Shown here: positions 44,091 through 52,478 of the stretch, in pieces
How positions within the stretch are numbered: position 1 is the stretch's first letter
How the letters are laid out: each line of letters opens with the position of its first letter
Assembly (NCBI RefSeq): GCF_014652375.1
Contig: NZ_BMYR01000002.1
Span: forward strand, 186,001-250,000
Length of the DNA stretch: 64,000 nucleotides
Origin: Alishewanella tabrizica
Lineage (GTDB): Bacteria > Pseudomonadota > Gammaproteobacteria > Enterobacterales > Alteromonadaceae
Reading direction: 5' to 3'
Program-made: the position numbers and the translations under genes
Notes under the pieces: generated by a model
What the model saw: only the letters and a program-made list of their open reading frames with translations
Told to the model about the DNA's origin: nothing
The model's database searches: none

Positions 44091-45659
44091 ATGACAACAG
44101 AGCAAAAACCCGGCTGCAGCATACATTTGCCCGAAGCCATGATAACAGAGCAGCTTAAGGTGTTGCAGGTGCATGCGCGAGACAATGTGCTTGTTGCCCT
44201 ACAACCATTTGCTGCTGGGCAGGCATTACCTGCGCCTTATCAGACGATTGTTGCAAAAAGCGACATTCCTGCCGGGCATAAGATAGCACTGCAACCTATT
44301 GCGCAGGGGGAGGCTATTATCAAGTATGGGTTTGCTATTGGTAAGGCGACTGCCGCCATCGTGCCGGGTCAGCAGGTACACTCGCATAATCTGGCTACGG
44401 CCCTAAGCGGTACGATAGCGTATCAGTATGCCGGCTGTCAGGCGCAGCCTTTAACATTCCCGGCAAACTTACCCACCGAGTTTCAGGGTTATCGCCGCGC
44501 CAATGGCAAGGTGGGCACCCGCAACGAATTATGGATTATTAATACCGTTGGTTGCGTTAACCGCGCGGCGATGCGTGTGGCGGAATTAGCCCGCAAAGAA
44601 TTTGCAGCGCTGCTTGATTCGCCGAATATCGATGGTATTCATGCGTTTACTCACCCTTTTGGTTGCTCGCAGCTTGGTGATGATCTGAATAATACCCGCG
44701 AATTACTGGCAGGACTTATTCAACATCCAAACGCCGGTGCAGTGTTAATTCTGGGTTTAGGCTGTGAAAACAATCAACTTGCCAAGTTATTACACGCCAG
44801 CCCAAATGTGGATCAGCAGCGTATTCGCGCCTTTAATGCCCAGCAAGTTGAAGATGAGGTAGAGCAGGGTTTAGCGGCAGTTGGGGAATTACTCGCGCTC
44901 ATGGCGCAAGATCAGCGTCGTCCTTGCCCGGTATCCGATTTGGTGATGGGGATGAAATGCGGTGGCTCCGATGGGTTAAGTGGCCTTACCGCTAATGCCT
45001 TAGTGGGGCGTATTGCCGATTTAGTGGCCGCGGCAAATGGCAAAGTGGTGCTAACCGAAACCCCAGAAATGTTTGGTGCCGAGCAAGTCTTTATGGCGCG
45101 AGCCGAGAACGCGCAGGTGTTCGGTGATTTAGTGACCCTTGTAAATGACTTTAAACAGTATTTTATCGACAACAACCAGCCGGTGTACGAAAACCCCAGC
45201 CCGGGCAATAAAGACGGTGGTTTAACCACGCTGGAAGAAAAGTCGCTGGGCGCCATTCAAAAAGGCGGCTCTTCAGCGGTTAAGCAAATAATCCGTTATG
45301 GAAAGCAAGCCAGTTTATCTGGCTTAACCTTGTTAGAAGGGCCGGGTAATGACGCGGTTTCGTCAACGGCGCTGACGGCGGCTGGCGCGACGTTAATTTT
45401 ATTTACCACCGGGCGCGGCACCCCGCTGGGTTTCCCTGCTCCCACCGTAAAAATTTCGTCAAATTCCAATTTGGCTGGGCGTAAGCCGCAATGGATTGAC
45501 TACGATGCTGGTAGCCTGCTGCGTTTAGGGCAGGATGCCAGCGAATTTACCCATGAATTCTTCCGTTATCTGGTGGCTGTGGCGTCTGGGCAGCAGACAC
45601 GCAACGAAATCTCGGATAACCGGGAAATCGCCATTTGGAAAAACGGTGTGACACTTTAA
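44091..45659 (+). CDS. uxaA: Altronate dehydratase
   Basis: A 522-residue UxaA that dehydrates D-altronate to KDG in the galacturonate branch. The N-terminal SAF domain (VLVALQPFAAGQAL to YGFAIGKATAAIVPGQQVHSHNLATAL, about 30-105) is fused to the large catalytic domain (FQGYRRANGKVGTRNELWIINTVGCVNRAA, HPFGCSQLGDD, LGLGCENNQ, MGMKCGGSDGLSGLTANALVGRIAD, PTVKISSN). Length is typical of the E. coli enzyme. An incomplete operator half-site (TGCCACCG at 44028-44035) precedes it. The ribosome-binding site is weak. Confidence 0.96.
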   Translation: MTTEQKPGCSIHLPEAMITEQLKVLQVHARDNVLVALQPFAAGQALPAPYQTIVAKSDIPAGHKIALQPIAQGEAIIKYGFAIGKATAAIVPGQQVHSHNLATALSGTIAYQYAGCQAQPLTFPANLPTEFQGYRRANGKVGTRNELWIINTVGCVNRAAMRVAELARKEFAALLDSPNIDGIHAFTHPFGCSQLGDDLNNTRELLAGLIQHPNAGAVLILGLGCENNQLAKLLHASPNVDQQRIRAFNAQQVEDEVEQGLAAVGELLALMAQDQRRPCPVSDLVMGMKCGGSDGLSGLTANALVGRIADLVAAANGKVVLTETPEMFGAEQVFMARAENAQVFGDLVTLVNDFKQYFIDNNQPVYENPSPGNKDGGLTTLEEKSLGAIQKGGSSAVKQIIRYGKQASLSGLTLLEGPGNDAVSSTALTAAGATLILFTTGRGTPLGFPAPTVKISSNSNLAGRKPQWIDYDAGSLLRLGQDASEFTHEFFRYLVAVASGQQTRNEISDNREIAIWKNGVTL

Positions 45660-45812
45660 CGCTGTGCTTTAACTTCACGGCTAAACACTATGGTTTAACC
45701 TCACGGTTTAATTTTAAGGCATAGCGCGCAAAGATACAGCACCGACATAACGCATAAATAGGGCTGAACGCAGGTGCGGCAGCTGACTGAATACGAAACA
45801 GGATACGATACT

Positions 45813-47237
45813 ATGGCTCAAACATTTCCTCTAGAACTGCATCCAGACCGGCTGTTTCCCGCTGATCCGGTGGTGCGAGCAATTGCCCAGCGTTTATACG
45901 CACAAATTAAAGATTTACCCATTGTGAGCCCGCATGGCCATACTGATCCACGCTGGTTTGCGGACGATGCTAATTTTGAAAACGCTACCGCGTTGTTGTT
46001 ATTACCGGATCACTATGTCTTTCGTATGCTTTACAGCCAGGGCATCACCTTAGAAGCGCTGGGTATTCGCCGCAAAGATGGCGCCGTAGTTGAATCGGAC
46101 TACCGTAAAATCTTCCATATTTTTGCCAAACACTATTATTTATTCCGTGGTACGCCATCACGTATCTGGTTAGACAGTGTGTTCCACGATGTCTTTGGTT
46201 TAAAAGTAACACTAACGGAAGAGACCGCTGATCTGTACTACGACACCATTAACGAACAATTGGCGAAACCAGAATTTAAACCACGCGCCTTGTTAGATCG
46301 CTTTAATATCGAATTAATTGCCACCACTGAAGGCGCCTTAAACGATTTAACACACCATGCCAAACTAAAAGGCACTGGCTTTGAACAGCGGGTGATTACC
46401 ACTTTCCGCCCTGATGATGTGGTTGATGCTGATCGCGCCGACTTTGCTGCTAATGTGGCAAAATTGGGCGAGCTGACGGGCGAGGATACTCATACCTGGC
46501 AAGGCTATCTGCAAGCGTTACGCATTCGCCGCGCCTATTTCCGCGAACATGGCGCAACCGCCACCGATCATGGTCACCCGTCTGCTATTACTGCTGATTT
46601 AGCGGAAGCCGACGCCGCGGTGTTATTCCAGCGCTGTTTAGCCGGTACGGCCAGCAGCACCGAGACGGAGCTGTTCCGCGGCCAAATGCTGACCGAAATG
46701 GCCGGTATGAGCCTGCAAGATGGTATGACCATGCAAATTCACCCTGGTGCGCACCGCAACCATAACCAAGTGATTTTTGAACGCTTTGGCCCGGATAAAG
46801 GCGCGGATATTCCTAGCCCAACCGAGTTTGTTAGCAATTTAAAACCGCTGCTGCAAAAATACGGCAACGAAGCCAGCTTAAATATTATCTTGTTTACGCT
46901 AGATGAAACCACCTACGCCCGTGAACTGGCGCCGCTGGCAGGCCATTACCCGGCCTTAAAACTCGGCCCAGCTTGGTGGTTCCATGACAGCCCTGAAGGC
47001 ATGCTGCGCTTTCGCCATCAGGTAACCGAAACCGCCGGTTTCTATAATACCGTAGGTTTTAACGACGATACCCGTGCGTTCTTATCGATCCCGGCACGGC
47101 ATGATGTAGCACGCCGTATTGACTGCCGCTTCCTAGCTGGTCTGGTAGCAGAGCACCGTCTGACTGAGGCCGAAGCCGCGGAACTGGCTTATGAACTAAC
47201 GTATGGCCTGGTGAAAAAAGCCTATCAGTTGCAATAA
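45813..47237 (+). CDS. uxaC: Uronate isomerase
   Basis: A 474-residue amidohydrolase-fold isomerase converting D-galacturonate to D-tagaturonate and D-glucuronate to D-fructuronate. The metal motif HGHTDPRWFADD follows IKDLPIVSPHGH; IATTEGALNDLTHHAKL, FRPDDVVDADRADFAANV, GMTMQIHPGAHRNHN and KLGPAWWFHDSPEGM are family blocks. The ATG at 45813 (AGGAT 9 bp upstream) is preferred to a GTG 13 codons earlier. Between uxaA and the UxuB-type reductase, but the gaps (153 and 184 bp) are longer than elsewhere in the locus. Confidence 0.96.
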   Translation: MAQTFPLELHPDRLFPADPVVRAIAQRLYAQIKDLPIVSPHGHTDPRWFADDANFENATALLLLPDHYVFRMLYSQGITLEALGIRRKDGAVVESDYRKIFHIFAKHYYLFRGTPSRIWLDSVFHDVFGLKVTLTEETADLYYDTINEQLAKPEFKPRALLDRFNIELIATTEGALNDLTHHAKLKGTGFEQRVITTFRPDDVVDADRADFAANVAKLGELTGEDTHTWQGYLQALRIRRAYFREHGATATDHGHPSAITADLAEADAAVLFQRCLAGTASSTETELFRGQMLTEMAGMSLQDGMTMQIHPGAHRNHNQVIFERFGPDKGADIPSPTEFVSNLKPLLQKYGNEASLNIILFTLDETTYARELAPLAGHYPALKLGPAWWFHDSPEGMLRFRHQVTETAGFYNTVGFNDDTRAFLSIPARHDVARRIDCRFLAGLVAEHRLTEAEAAELAYELTYGLVKKAYQLQ

Positions 47238-47310
47238 TCAATAGGGTGTCGGGACTTATCGGTCTTAGATTAAAAAAACAAAACGTAACAGCGGGGTAGT
47301 TTGTTACTAA

Positions 47311-47374
47311 GCAGAGTGTCTCCAGCATGGATGCTGGAGAGGAGTCTACAGGGAAGTATTCACCACGTCTCTGC
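47311..47374. repeat. Palindromic intergenic repeat element (candidate dispersed repeat)
   Basis: The gap between uxaC and the reductase carries a compact structured element. An inner palindrome CTCCAGCAT/ATGCTGGAG (47320-47339) is enclosed by an outer pair GCAGAG (47311-47316) and CTCTGC (47369-47374). The middle contains GGAGTCTACAGGGAAGTATT. From memory, elements with a CATGGATG apex and a (T/C)TACAGGGA.GTATTCAC core are scattered through many gammaproteobacterial genomes. A single copy is seen in this window. Small open frames across it are most likely spurious. Confidence 0.65.
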
Positions 47375-47421
47375 GTGTAACAAAGTACCCAAGCCCACAC
47401 TGCAAGCTAGCAGGATTTTTT

Positions 47422-48888
47422 ATGACGCATTTAAGCAACAGCACGCTCGCCAGCCTACAGGGCAAATTACCGCTACCGGCCTATCGGTTAGCCAGCAGCA
47501 CACCGCAAATCGGTATCGTGCATTTGGGGCCTGGTGCCTTTTTCCGTGGTCATCAGGCCTTTTACACCGATCAGGCATTACAACATGGCGGCGACTGGGC
47601 CATTAGCGCGGTGTCGATGCGCTCCCCTGATGTTAGTCAGGCCTTAACGCCACAAGATGGCTTATATACGCTCGCGGTGCTGGACGCTGAAACCAGTTAC
47701 CAAGTTATTGGCAGTGTGGCCGAAGTGCTGATTGCCAGCGAGCAATACGCTGCGGTGTTTGCTCGTTTAACGGAAGCCAGCACCCGCTATGTGACCATGA
47801 CTATTACTGAAAAAGGCTACTGCTTAAATGCTGCCGGTGAGCTGGATTTACAGCACCCGCAAATTCAGCAGGACTTAACCGCAATCAGCCAGCCTGTAAC
47901 GGCTATTGGTTTACTGGCCAGTGCCTTAGCCGCCCGTTATCACGCCAATATTGCGCCTTTTTGCGTCATAAGCTGCGACAACTTAACCGATAACGGCCAT
48001 AAATTACGCCGTGCCTTGATTAGTTTCGCTGCGCAAAAAGATCCCGCGCTGGCAAACTGGCTGGAGCAACAACTTATCAGCCCCTGCACCATGGTCGATA
48101 GCATTACCCCCGCTACTGACGATGCGCTACGTGCTAATCTAACGGCCGAAATCGGTGTCACCGATAACTGGCCAATTAAACGCGAAGCCTTTGTGCAATG
48201 GGTTATTGAAGATATTTTACCCAGCGATCGCCCCGCTTGGCAGCAAGCTGGGGTGATCTACGCGGCGGATGTCAGTGCCTTTGAAAAAGCCAAACTGCGC
48301 TTATTAAATGCGCCGCACTCTACGCTGGCCTATACCGGTTATTTACTAGGCTATGAAACGGTATTTGATGCAATGCAAGATCCTACCGTGGTGGCGCAAT
48401 TACGCCAGATGGTACAGCACGAAATTATGCCGTCTTTTATTGCCCCAGCCGAGCTGGATGTGCAGCAATACAGCACCGATATTTTTGCGCGCTTTCGTAA
48501 CCCGGCCATCCGCCATTTGTTAGCGCAAATCGCCTGGGATGGCTCGCAAAAAATGCCAATGCGTATTTTACCGGTTATTAGAGATAACCTGGCTACAGGG
48601 CGCAGTATTGCTGGACTTAGCAGCTGTTTAGCGGCCTGGTTTCTATTTATTCAGCGCCGGGCCAGCGAAGGCGAAAAACTGGTTGATCCACTCGCTGAAC
48701 ACCTACTGGCGGTCGCGGCAAAGTGCACTGGCGATGCGGCGCATGATGTGGCGTTATTTTTAGGGGTGACGGCGGTATTTACCCCAGAGCTCAGCACCAA
48801 TACTGCATTTCAGGTAGCCGTTACTGCGGCCTACCAACAATTACACAGTAAACTGGCTACCATGGCCGCAACCAATGGAGTGAAGTAA
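47422..48888 (+). CDS. uxuB: Hexuronate reductase, mannitol dehydrogenase family (UxuB type)
   Basis: A 488-residue long-chain polyol dehydrogenase. The N-terminal Rossmann domain IGIVHLGPGAFFRGHQAFYTDQAL, the ITEKGYCLN segment, CDNLTDNGHKLRRAL, FVQWVIEDILPSDRPAWQQAGVIY, and the C-terminal KLRLLNAPHSTLAYTGYLLG (catalytic Lys region) are of the fructuronate reductase type. With uxaC and uxaA beside it, the pathway also needs tagaturonate reductase, so this enzyme may act on tagaturonate or on both. No separate UxaB is in the window. AGGA precedes the start. Its stop overlaps eda (TAATG). Confidence 0.85.
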   Translation: MTHLSNSTLASLQGKLPLPAYRLASSTPQIGIVHLGPGAFFRGHQAFYTDQALQHGGDWAISAVSMRSPDVSQALTPQDGLYTLAVLDAETSYQVIGSVAEVLIASEQYAAVFARLTEASTRYVTMTITEKGYCLNAAGELDLQHPQIQQDLTAISQPVTAIGLLASALAARYHANIAPFCVISCDNLTDNGHKLRRALISFAAQKDPALANWLEQQLISPCTMVDSITPATDDALRANLTAEIGVTDNWPIKREAFVQWVIEDILPSDRPAWQQAGVIYAADVSAFEKAKLRLLNAPHSTLAYTGYLLGYETVFDAMQDPTVVAQLRQMVQHEIMPSFIAPAELDVQQYSTDIFARFRNPAIRHLLAQIAWDGSQKMPMRILPVIRDNLATGRSIAGLSSCLAAWFLFIQRRASEGEKLVDPLAEHLLAVAAKCTGDAAHDVALFLGVTAVFTPELSTNTAFQVAVTAAYQQLHSKLATMAATNGVK

Positions 48889-49532
48889 TGTCGGCGTTAT
48901 CTAAAGTACTGCAAGGCCCAGCCTTATTACCTATTATTCAGGCTGAAACCCCAGCAGAGGCGGTTGCCATCGCGAGCGCCATGTATCAGGGCGGCATTAG
49001 TTCGGTAGAGGTGGTATTACGCACGGCGAAAGCGTTAGATTGCATTAGTGCGATTCGCGCTAAGCTTCCCAATTTATTAGTTGGCGCCGGTACCATTTTA
49101 TCTGAAGCCGATGCGCAAGCAGCCAAAAATGCCGGTTCACAGTTTTTAGTCAGCCCCGCCAGCACGCCTAAGTTGCTGCAAGCGATGCTAGATACTGACT
49201 TGCCACTCGCGCCTGGCGTCTCAACCCCCTCGGAAATTGCCATGGCGGTGGAAATGGGCATTACTGAAGTTAAATTCTTTCCGGCCAATTTGTCGGGTGG
49301 CACGCCAATGTTAAAAGCCCTGAGCAGTATCTTTCAGCAAGTGCGCTTTTGTCCTACTGGCGGTATTAGCCAGCAGAACTTAGCGGAATACCTGGCACTG
49401 AAAAATGTGTTTGTGGTGGGCGGCTCCTGGGTATCACCGGCAAAAGCGGTCGCTGAGCAAGATTGGGCACTTATCACCGAATTGTCACGCCAGGCAACCG
49501 CCCTGGCATTGCACCTAAAACAGGCTGCCTGA
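48888..49532 (+). CDS. eda: 2-keto-3-deoxy-6-phosphogluconate aldolase
   Basis: A 214-residue class I aldolase that splits KDPG into pyruvate and glyceraldehyde-3-phosphate. Visible blocks: LLPIIQAETPAEAVAIASAMYQGGISSVEVVLRT (Glu40 region), VGAGTILSEADAQAAKNAGSQFLVSPA, PGVSTPSEIAMAVEMGITEVKFFPANLSGG (Schiff-base Lys in VKFFPA), and FCPTGGISQQNLAEYL. Normal length. It begins on the last base of the reductase stop and is followed after 11 bp by kdgK, so the three are translationally linked. Confidence 0.97.
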   Translation: MSALSKVLQGPALLPIIQAETPAEAVAIASAMYQGGISSVEVVLRTAKALDCISAIRAKLPNLLVGAGTILSEADAQAAKNAGSQFLVSPASTPKLLQAMLDTDLPLAPGVSTPSEIAMAVEMGITEVKFFPANLSGGTPMLKALSSIFQQVRFCPTGGISQQNLAEYLALKNVFVVGGSWVSPAKAVAEQDWALITELSRQATALALHLKQAA

Positions 49533-49543
49533 GGAGTAACAGA

Positions 49544-50497
49544 ATGAGCAAACGTATTGTCATTATGGGCGAGTGCATGGTCGAACTGTTTCAGCTGGTC
49601 GAAAATGTCTACCATCAGGCTTTTGCCGGTGATGTGTTTAACACTGCGGTGTATTTAAAGCGCTGCTGTGAGCAACCGGTTGATGTACAGTTTTTTACCG
49701 CTGTCGGCACTGATTTAATTAGCGACAAGTTAGTCAGAGCGGTAGAGCGGGAAAAAATTGATACCAGCTTGATCTTTCGTTCCAAAACCGCGCGTCCTGG
49801 CCTGTATATGATCAATACCGATGCCTTTGGCGAGCGCAGCTTTGTATACTGGCGCGATACCTCCGCCGCCAAACAGGTGATGCAATTGGCGGCCGCGCAA
49901 CATGCCTATGAGCAACTTGCTGGCGCCGAGATGTTTTTCTTCTCGGGTATCACTCTGGCCATTTTAAATGAACAAGATCGTGAAGACTTATTCGCCTTGG
50001 TGAGCCGTTTAAAAGCCGCCGGCAGCCACATTATTTTTGATCCTAACTACCGTCCAGCACTGTGGCCGAATGCGGAAGCGGCTAAAGCGGCCTTTGTTCG
50101 TGCCTATCAGTTAGCCGACGTGGCTATGCCAGGGCTGGATGACCACAAAGTGCTGTTTGCCGCTGAAACTACCGAAGAGGTGGTGGCGCAACTGGCCGAC
50201 CTGGGTGTCAGCGAGATTATTGTGAAAAACGGCAAAGAGGGCATTAGCGGTCGCTACCAGGGGCAAGATTTTAGTGCCTTGGCCCACCCGGTGAAAAAAG
50301 TGGTGGATACCACGGCAGCGGGTGATTCGTTTAACGGCGGCTATTTGGCAGCACGGCTAGGTGGCATAGCCCCGCAGCATGCCGTTAAGTTTGCCGCGCG
50401 CTTAGCAGGGTTTGTGGTAGAGCATACCGGCGCTATTGTCGCCAAAGATCACTTTAACGGTTTTTGGGCCAAAAACAGGCCGTCGCAGTTTCAATAA
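49544..50497 (+). CDS. kdgK: 2-keto-3-deoxygluconate kinase
   Basis: A 317-residue PfkB/ribokinase-family kinase that phosphorylates KDG to KDPG. It begins MSKRIVIMGECMVELFQ. The sugar-binding region HQAFAGDVFNTAVYLKR, the middle IIFDPNYRPALW, and the C-terminal TTAAGDSFNGGYLAARLGG anion hole with catalytic Asp are clear. The start at 49544 is set by GAGGAG 8 bp upstream. It closes the reductase-eda-kdgK set. Both uronate branches meet at its substrate. Confidence 0.96.
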   Translation: MSKRIVIMGECMVELFQLVENVYHQAFAGDVFNTAVYLKRCCEQPVDVQFFTAVGTDLISDKLVRAVEREKIDTSLIFRSKTARPGLYMINTDAFGERSFVYWRDTSAAKQVMQLAAAQHAYEQLAGAEMFFFSGITLAILNEQDREDLFALVSRLKAAGSHIIFDPNYRPALWPNAEAAKAAFVRAYQLADVAMPGLDDHKVLFAAETTEEVVAQLADLGVSEIIVKNGKEGISGRYQGQDFSALAHPVKKVVDTTAAGDSFNGGYLAARLGGIAPQHAVKFAARLAGFVVEHTGAIVAKDHFNGFWAKNRPSQFQ

Positions 50498-50607
50498 AAA
50501 TGATTTGGTCCATCAACTTACTATGAAGTTCTGTGTAAAAGGGCGCAAGCCCCAATAAAAGCGCTACAGCATTAACATCATCGTTAGCTTGAGAAGCGAT
50601 TAGAAGA

Positions 50608-50621
50608 TCTGATTCATCAGA
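50608..50621. promoter_or_regulatory. Small palindrome upstream of the aldehyde dehydrogenase gene
   Basis: TCTGATTCATCAGA has perfect 6-bp arms and lies 57 bp before the start, within the 181-bp gap after kdgK. It might be a regulator site or a small hairpin. It does not match the LacI operator consensus seen elsewhere in the locus. Confidence 0.4.
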
Positions 50622-50678
50622 CGACCTCCTACAACCAAAGGGTGCCCGTGGCAACGAAAACATAATTGGGAGTAAGGT

Positions 50679-52304
50679 ATGAGTATAACGACATTTTTTC
50701 CGCAAGCTACTGATGTTCCTGCTGAGTTTATGCAGCAGCAGGTTATAGAACAGCGCGAATATTTGCTTAATGGTGAGCTGGTCAGTTGGCCGGGGGAGCT
50801 TAGCCCGGTGATAAGTCCGGTGCAGTTTCGTTCAGGTGCTGGGGCATCCGCAGCCTTGTCTCCGGTCTTGTTGGGTTATACGCCTTTATTGGATGGCAAT
50901 GCGGCCTTGCAGGCCTTAGACAGTGCAGTAAAAGCCTATAATCTTGGCCGTGGTGACTGGCCAAGCATGCCAGTATTACAACGCATTGGTCATGTTGAAA
51001 CATTTTTGGGTTTGATGCAGCAACAACGTGACGAAGTAATACGTTTATTGATGTGGGAAATTGGTAAAAATTATACCGATGCCGCCAAAGAGTTCGACCG
51101 CACCTGCGATTATATCCGCGATACTATCGTGGCATTAAAACAGCAGGATCGCGCTGCCAGTCATTTTATTATTGAACAAGGTACCCTTGGCAAAATTCGC
51201 CGTGTACCCGTTGGCGTGGCGCTGTGTATGGGGCCCTTTAACTATCCGTTAAATGAAACCTTTACCACCTTAATTCCGGCCTTGATTATGGGGAACACCG
51301 TGATCTTTAAACCGGCCAAATACGGCGTGCTGTTAATTCAACCGTTGTTAAACGCCTTTCAGCAAAGCTTCCCATCCGGCGTGATCAATATTATCTATGG
51401 TCGCGGCCGCGAAACAGTTGGCGTATTAATGGAAAGCGGCAAAATCGATTTATTTGCTTTTATCGGCACGAACAAAGGTGCCAGTGATTTAAAACGGATG
51501 CATCCTAAACCACACCGTTTGCGCGCTGTGCTGGGCTTAGATGCGAAAAATCCCGGCATTATTTTTGCCGATGCCGAGATGAAGCGGACGTTGAGCGAAG
51601 TGGTATCAGGCGCGTTATCCTTTAATGGTCAGCGTTGTACCGCCTTAAAAATCCTGTTTGTCGAGCGCAGTATTGCCGATCGCTTTGTTACCGCGCTTTC
51701 AGCCGCCGTCGAAAAGTTATCCCTGGGTATGCCGTGGGAAAAAGACGTCGCAATTACCCCTTTACCTGAACCAGGTAAAACCGCGTATTTAACCGAGTTA
51801 TTGCAAGATGCTATTGCTAAAGGTGCTGCTGTGCAAAATGCCAACGGCGGCGAAACGGCGGGATCGTTATTTAGACCGGCCGTGCTGTATCCAGTAACCA
51901 GCCAAATGCGTTTGTATCACGAAGAGCAATTTGGCCCCTTGGTGCCCGTTGTGCCCTTTGATCATATTGAAGACGTTATCGATTATGTGGTGAATTCTAA
52001 CTTTGGTCAGCAATTGAGTATTTTTGGACAAAACGCCAAACAAGTGGGAGAGCTAGTAGACATTTTCGCTAATCAAGTTGGGCGTATTAATATCAATGCA
52101 CAGTGTCAGCGTGGTCCGGATAGCTTTCCATTTAATGGTCGTAAAGATTCTGCCGAAGGCACCTTATCGGTAGTCGATGCACTGCGGCAGTTTTCAATTC
52201 CAAGCTTGGTTGCAACGAAGTATCAGGCAGGTGATGTGGCTTTTGTGAAGCAGATGATTAGCGAGCGTACATCACATTTTTTAGCGACCGATTTTTTATT
52301 TTAA
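50679..52304 (+). CDS. NADP-dependent glyceraldehyde-3-phosphate/aldehyde dehydrogenase (GapN-like)
   Basis: A 541-residue aldehyde dehydrogenase resembling non-phosphorylating glyceraldehyde-3-phosphate dehydrogenases. Landmarks: WEIGKNYTDAAKEFDRTCDYI, PVGVALCMGPFNYPLNETFTTLIPALIMGNTVIFKPAK, the catalytic Cys in SFNGQRCTALK, and LYHEEQFGPLVPVVPF. The usual LELGGK block, with the general-base Glu, reads LGLDAK here; that Glu is not at its normal place. Behind eda and kdgK it could oxidise the glyceraldehyde-3-phosphate made by KDPG cleavage and supply NADPH. That role is inferred. It is longer than most family members, with an extra N-terminal segment of about 40 residues. Confidence 0.82.
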   Translation: MSITTFFPQATDVPAEFMQQQVIEQREYLLNGELVSWPGELSPVISPVQFRSGAGASAALSPVLLGYTPLLDGNAALQALDSAVKAYNLGRGDWPSMPVLQRIGHVETFLGLMQQQRDEVIRLLMWEIGKNYTDAAKEFDRTCDYIRDTIVALKQQDRAASHFIIEQGTLGKIRRVPVGVALCMGPFNYPLNETFTTLIPALIMGNTVIFKPAKYGVLLIQPLLNAFQQSFPSGVINIIYGRGRETVGVLMESGKIDLFAFIGTNKGASDLKRMHPKPHRLRAVLGLDAKNPGIIFADAEMKRTLSEVVSGALSFNGQRCTALKILFVERSIADRFVTALSAAVEKLSLGMPWEKDVAITPLPEPGKTAYLTELLQDAIAKGAAVQNANGGETAGSLFRPAVLYPVTSQMRLYHEEQFGPLVPVVPFDHIEDVIDYVVNSNFGQQLSIFGQNAKQVGELVDIFANQVGRININAQCQRGPDSFPFNGRKDSAEGTLSVVDALRQFSIPSLVATKYQAGDVAFVKQMISERTSHFLATDFLF

Positions 52305-52313
52305 CGCCGTAAA

Positions 52314-52350
52314 CGTTTAAATGCTTGCTGTGCCTGCAAGCGTTTAAACG
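52314..52350. other. Long inverted repeat between the aldehyde dehydrogenase and oxidoreductase genes
   Basis: Arms CGTTTAAATGCTTGC and GCAAGCGTTTAAACG pair over 15 positions with one mismatch around a 7-nt loop, 10 bp after the aldehyde dehydrogenase stop. No T-run follows, so it is not a standard terminator. It may stabilise the transcript end or be bound by a protein. Confidence 0.7.
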
Positions 52351-52478
52351 CCCATCTGAGGCAGAAATGAGATTGTCGAAACGGCTGTGAGCTGACAAAT
52401 AAAATAGACAATGCTAACGCAAGCGGAATGCCTTATTATCGGTAAATCTGTTTCACGTGGTTTTTGCCTGAGGTTTGC

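Noticed and set aside
47059..47606. Open reading frames of about 100 codons on both strands across the uxaC-reductase gap
   Set aside because: They run through the structured repeat element and into well-supported genes on both sides, have no ribosome-binding site and resemble no family that I recognise.
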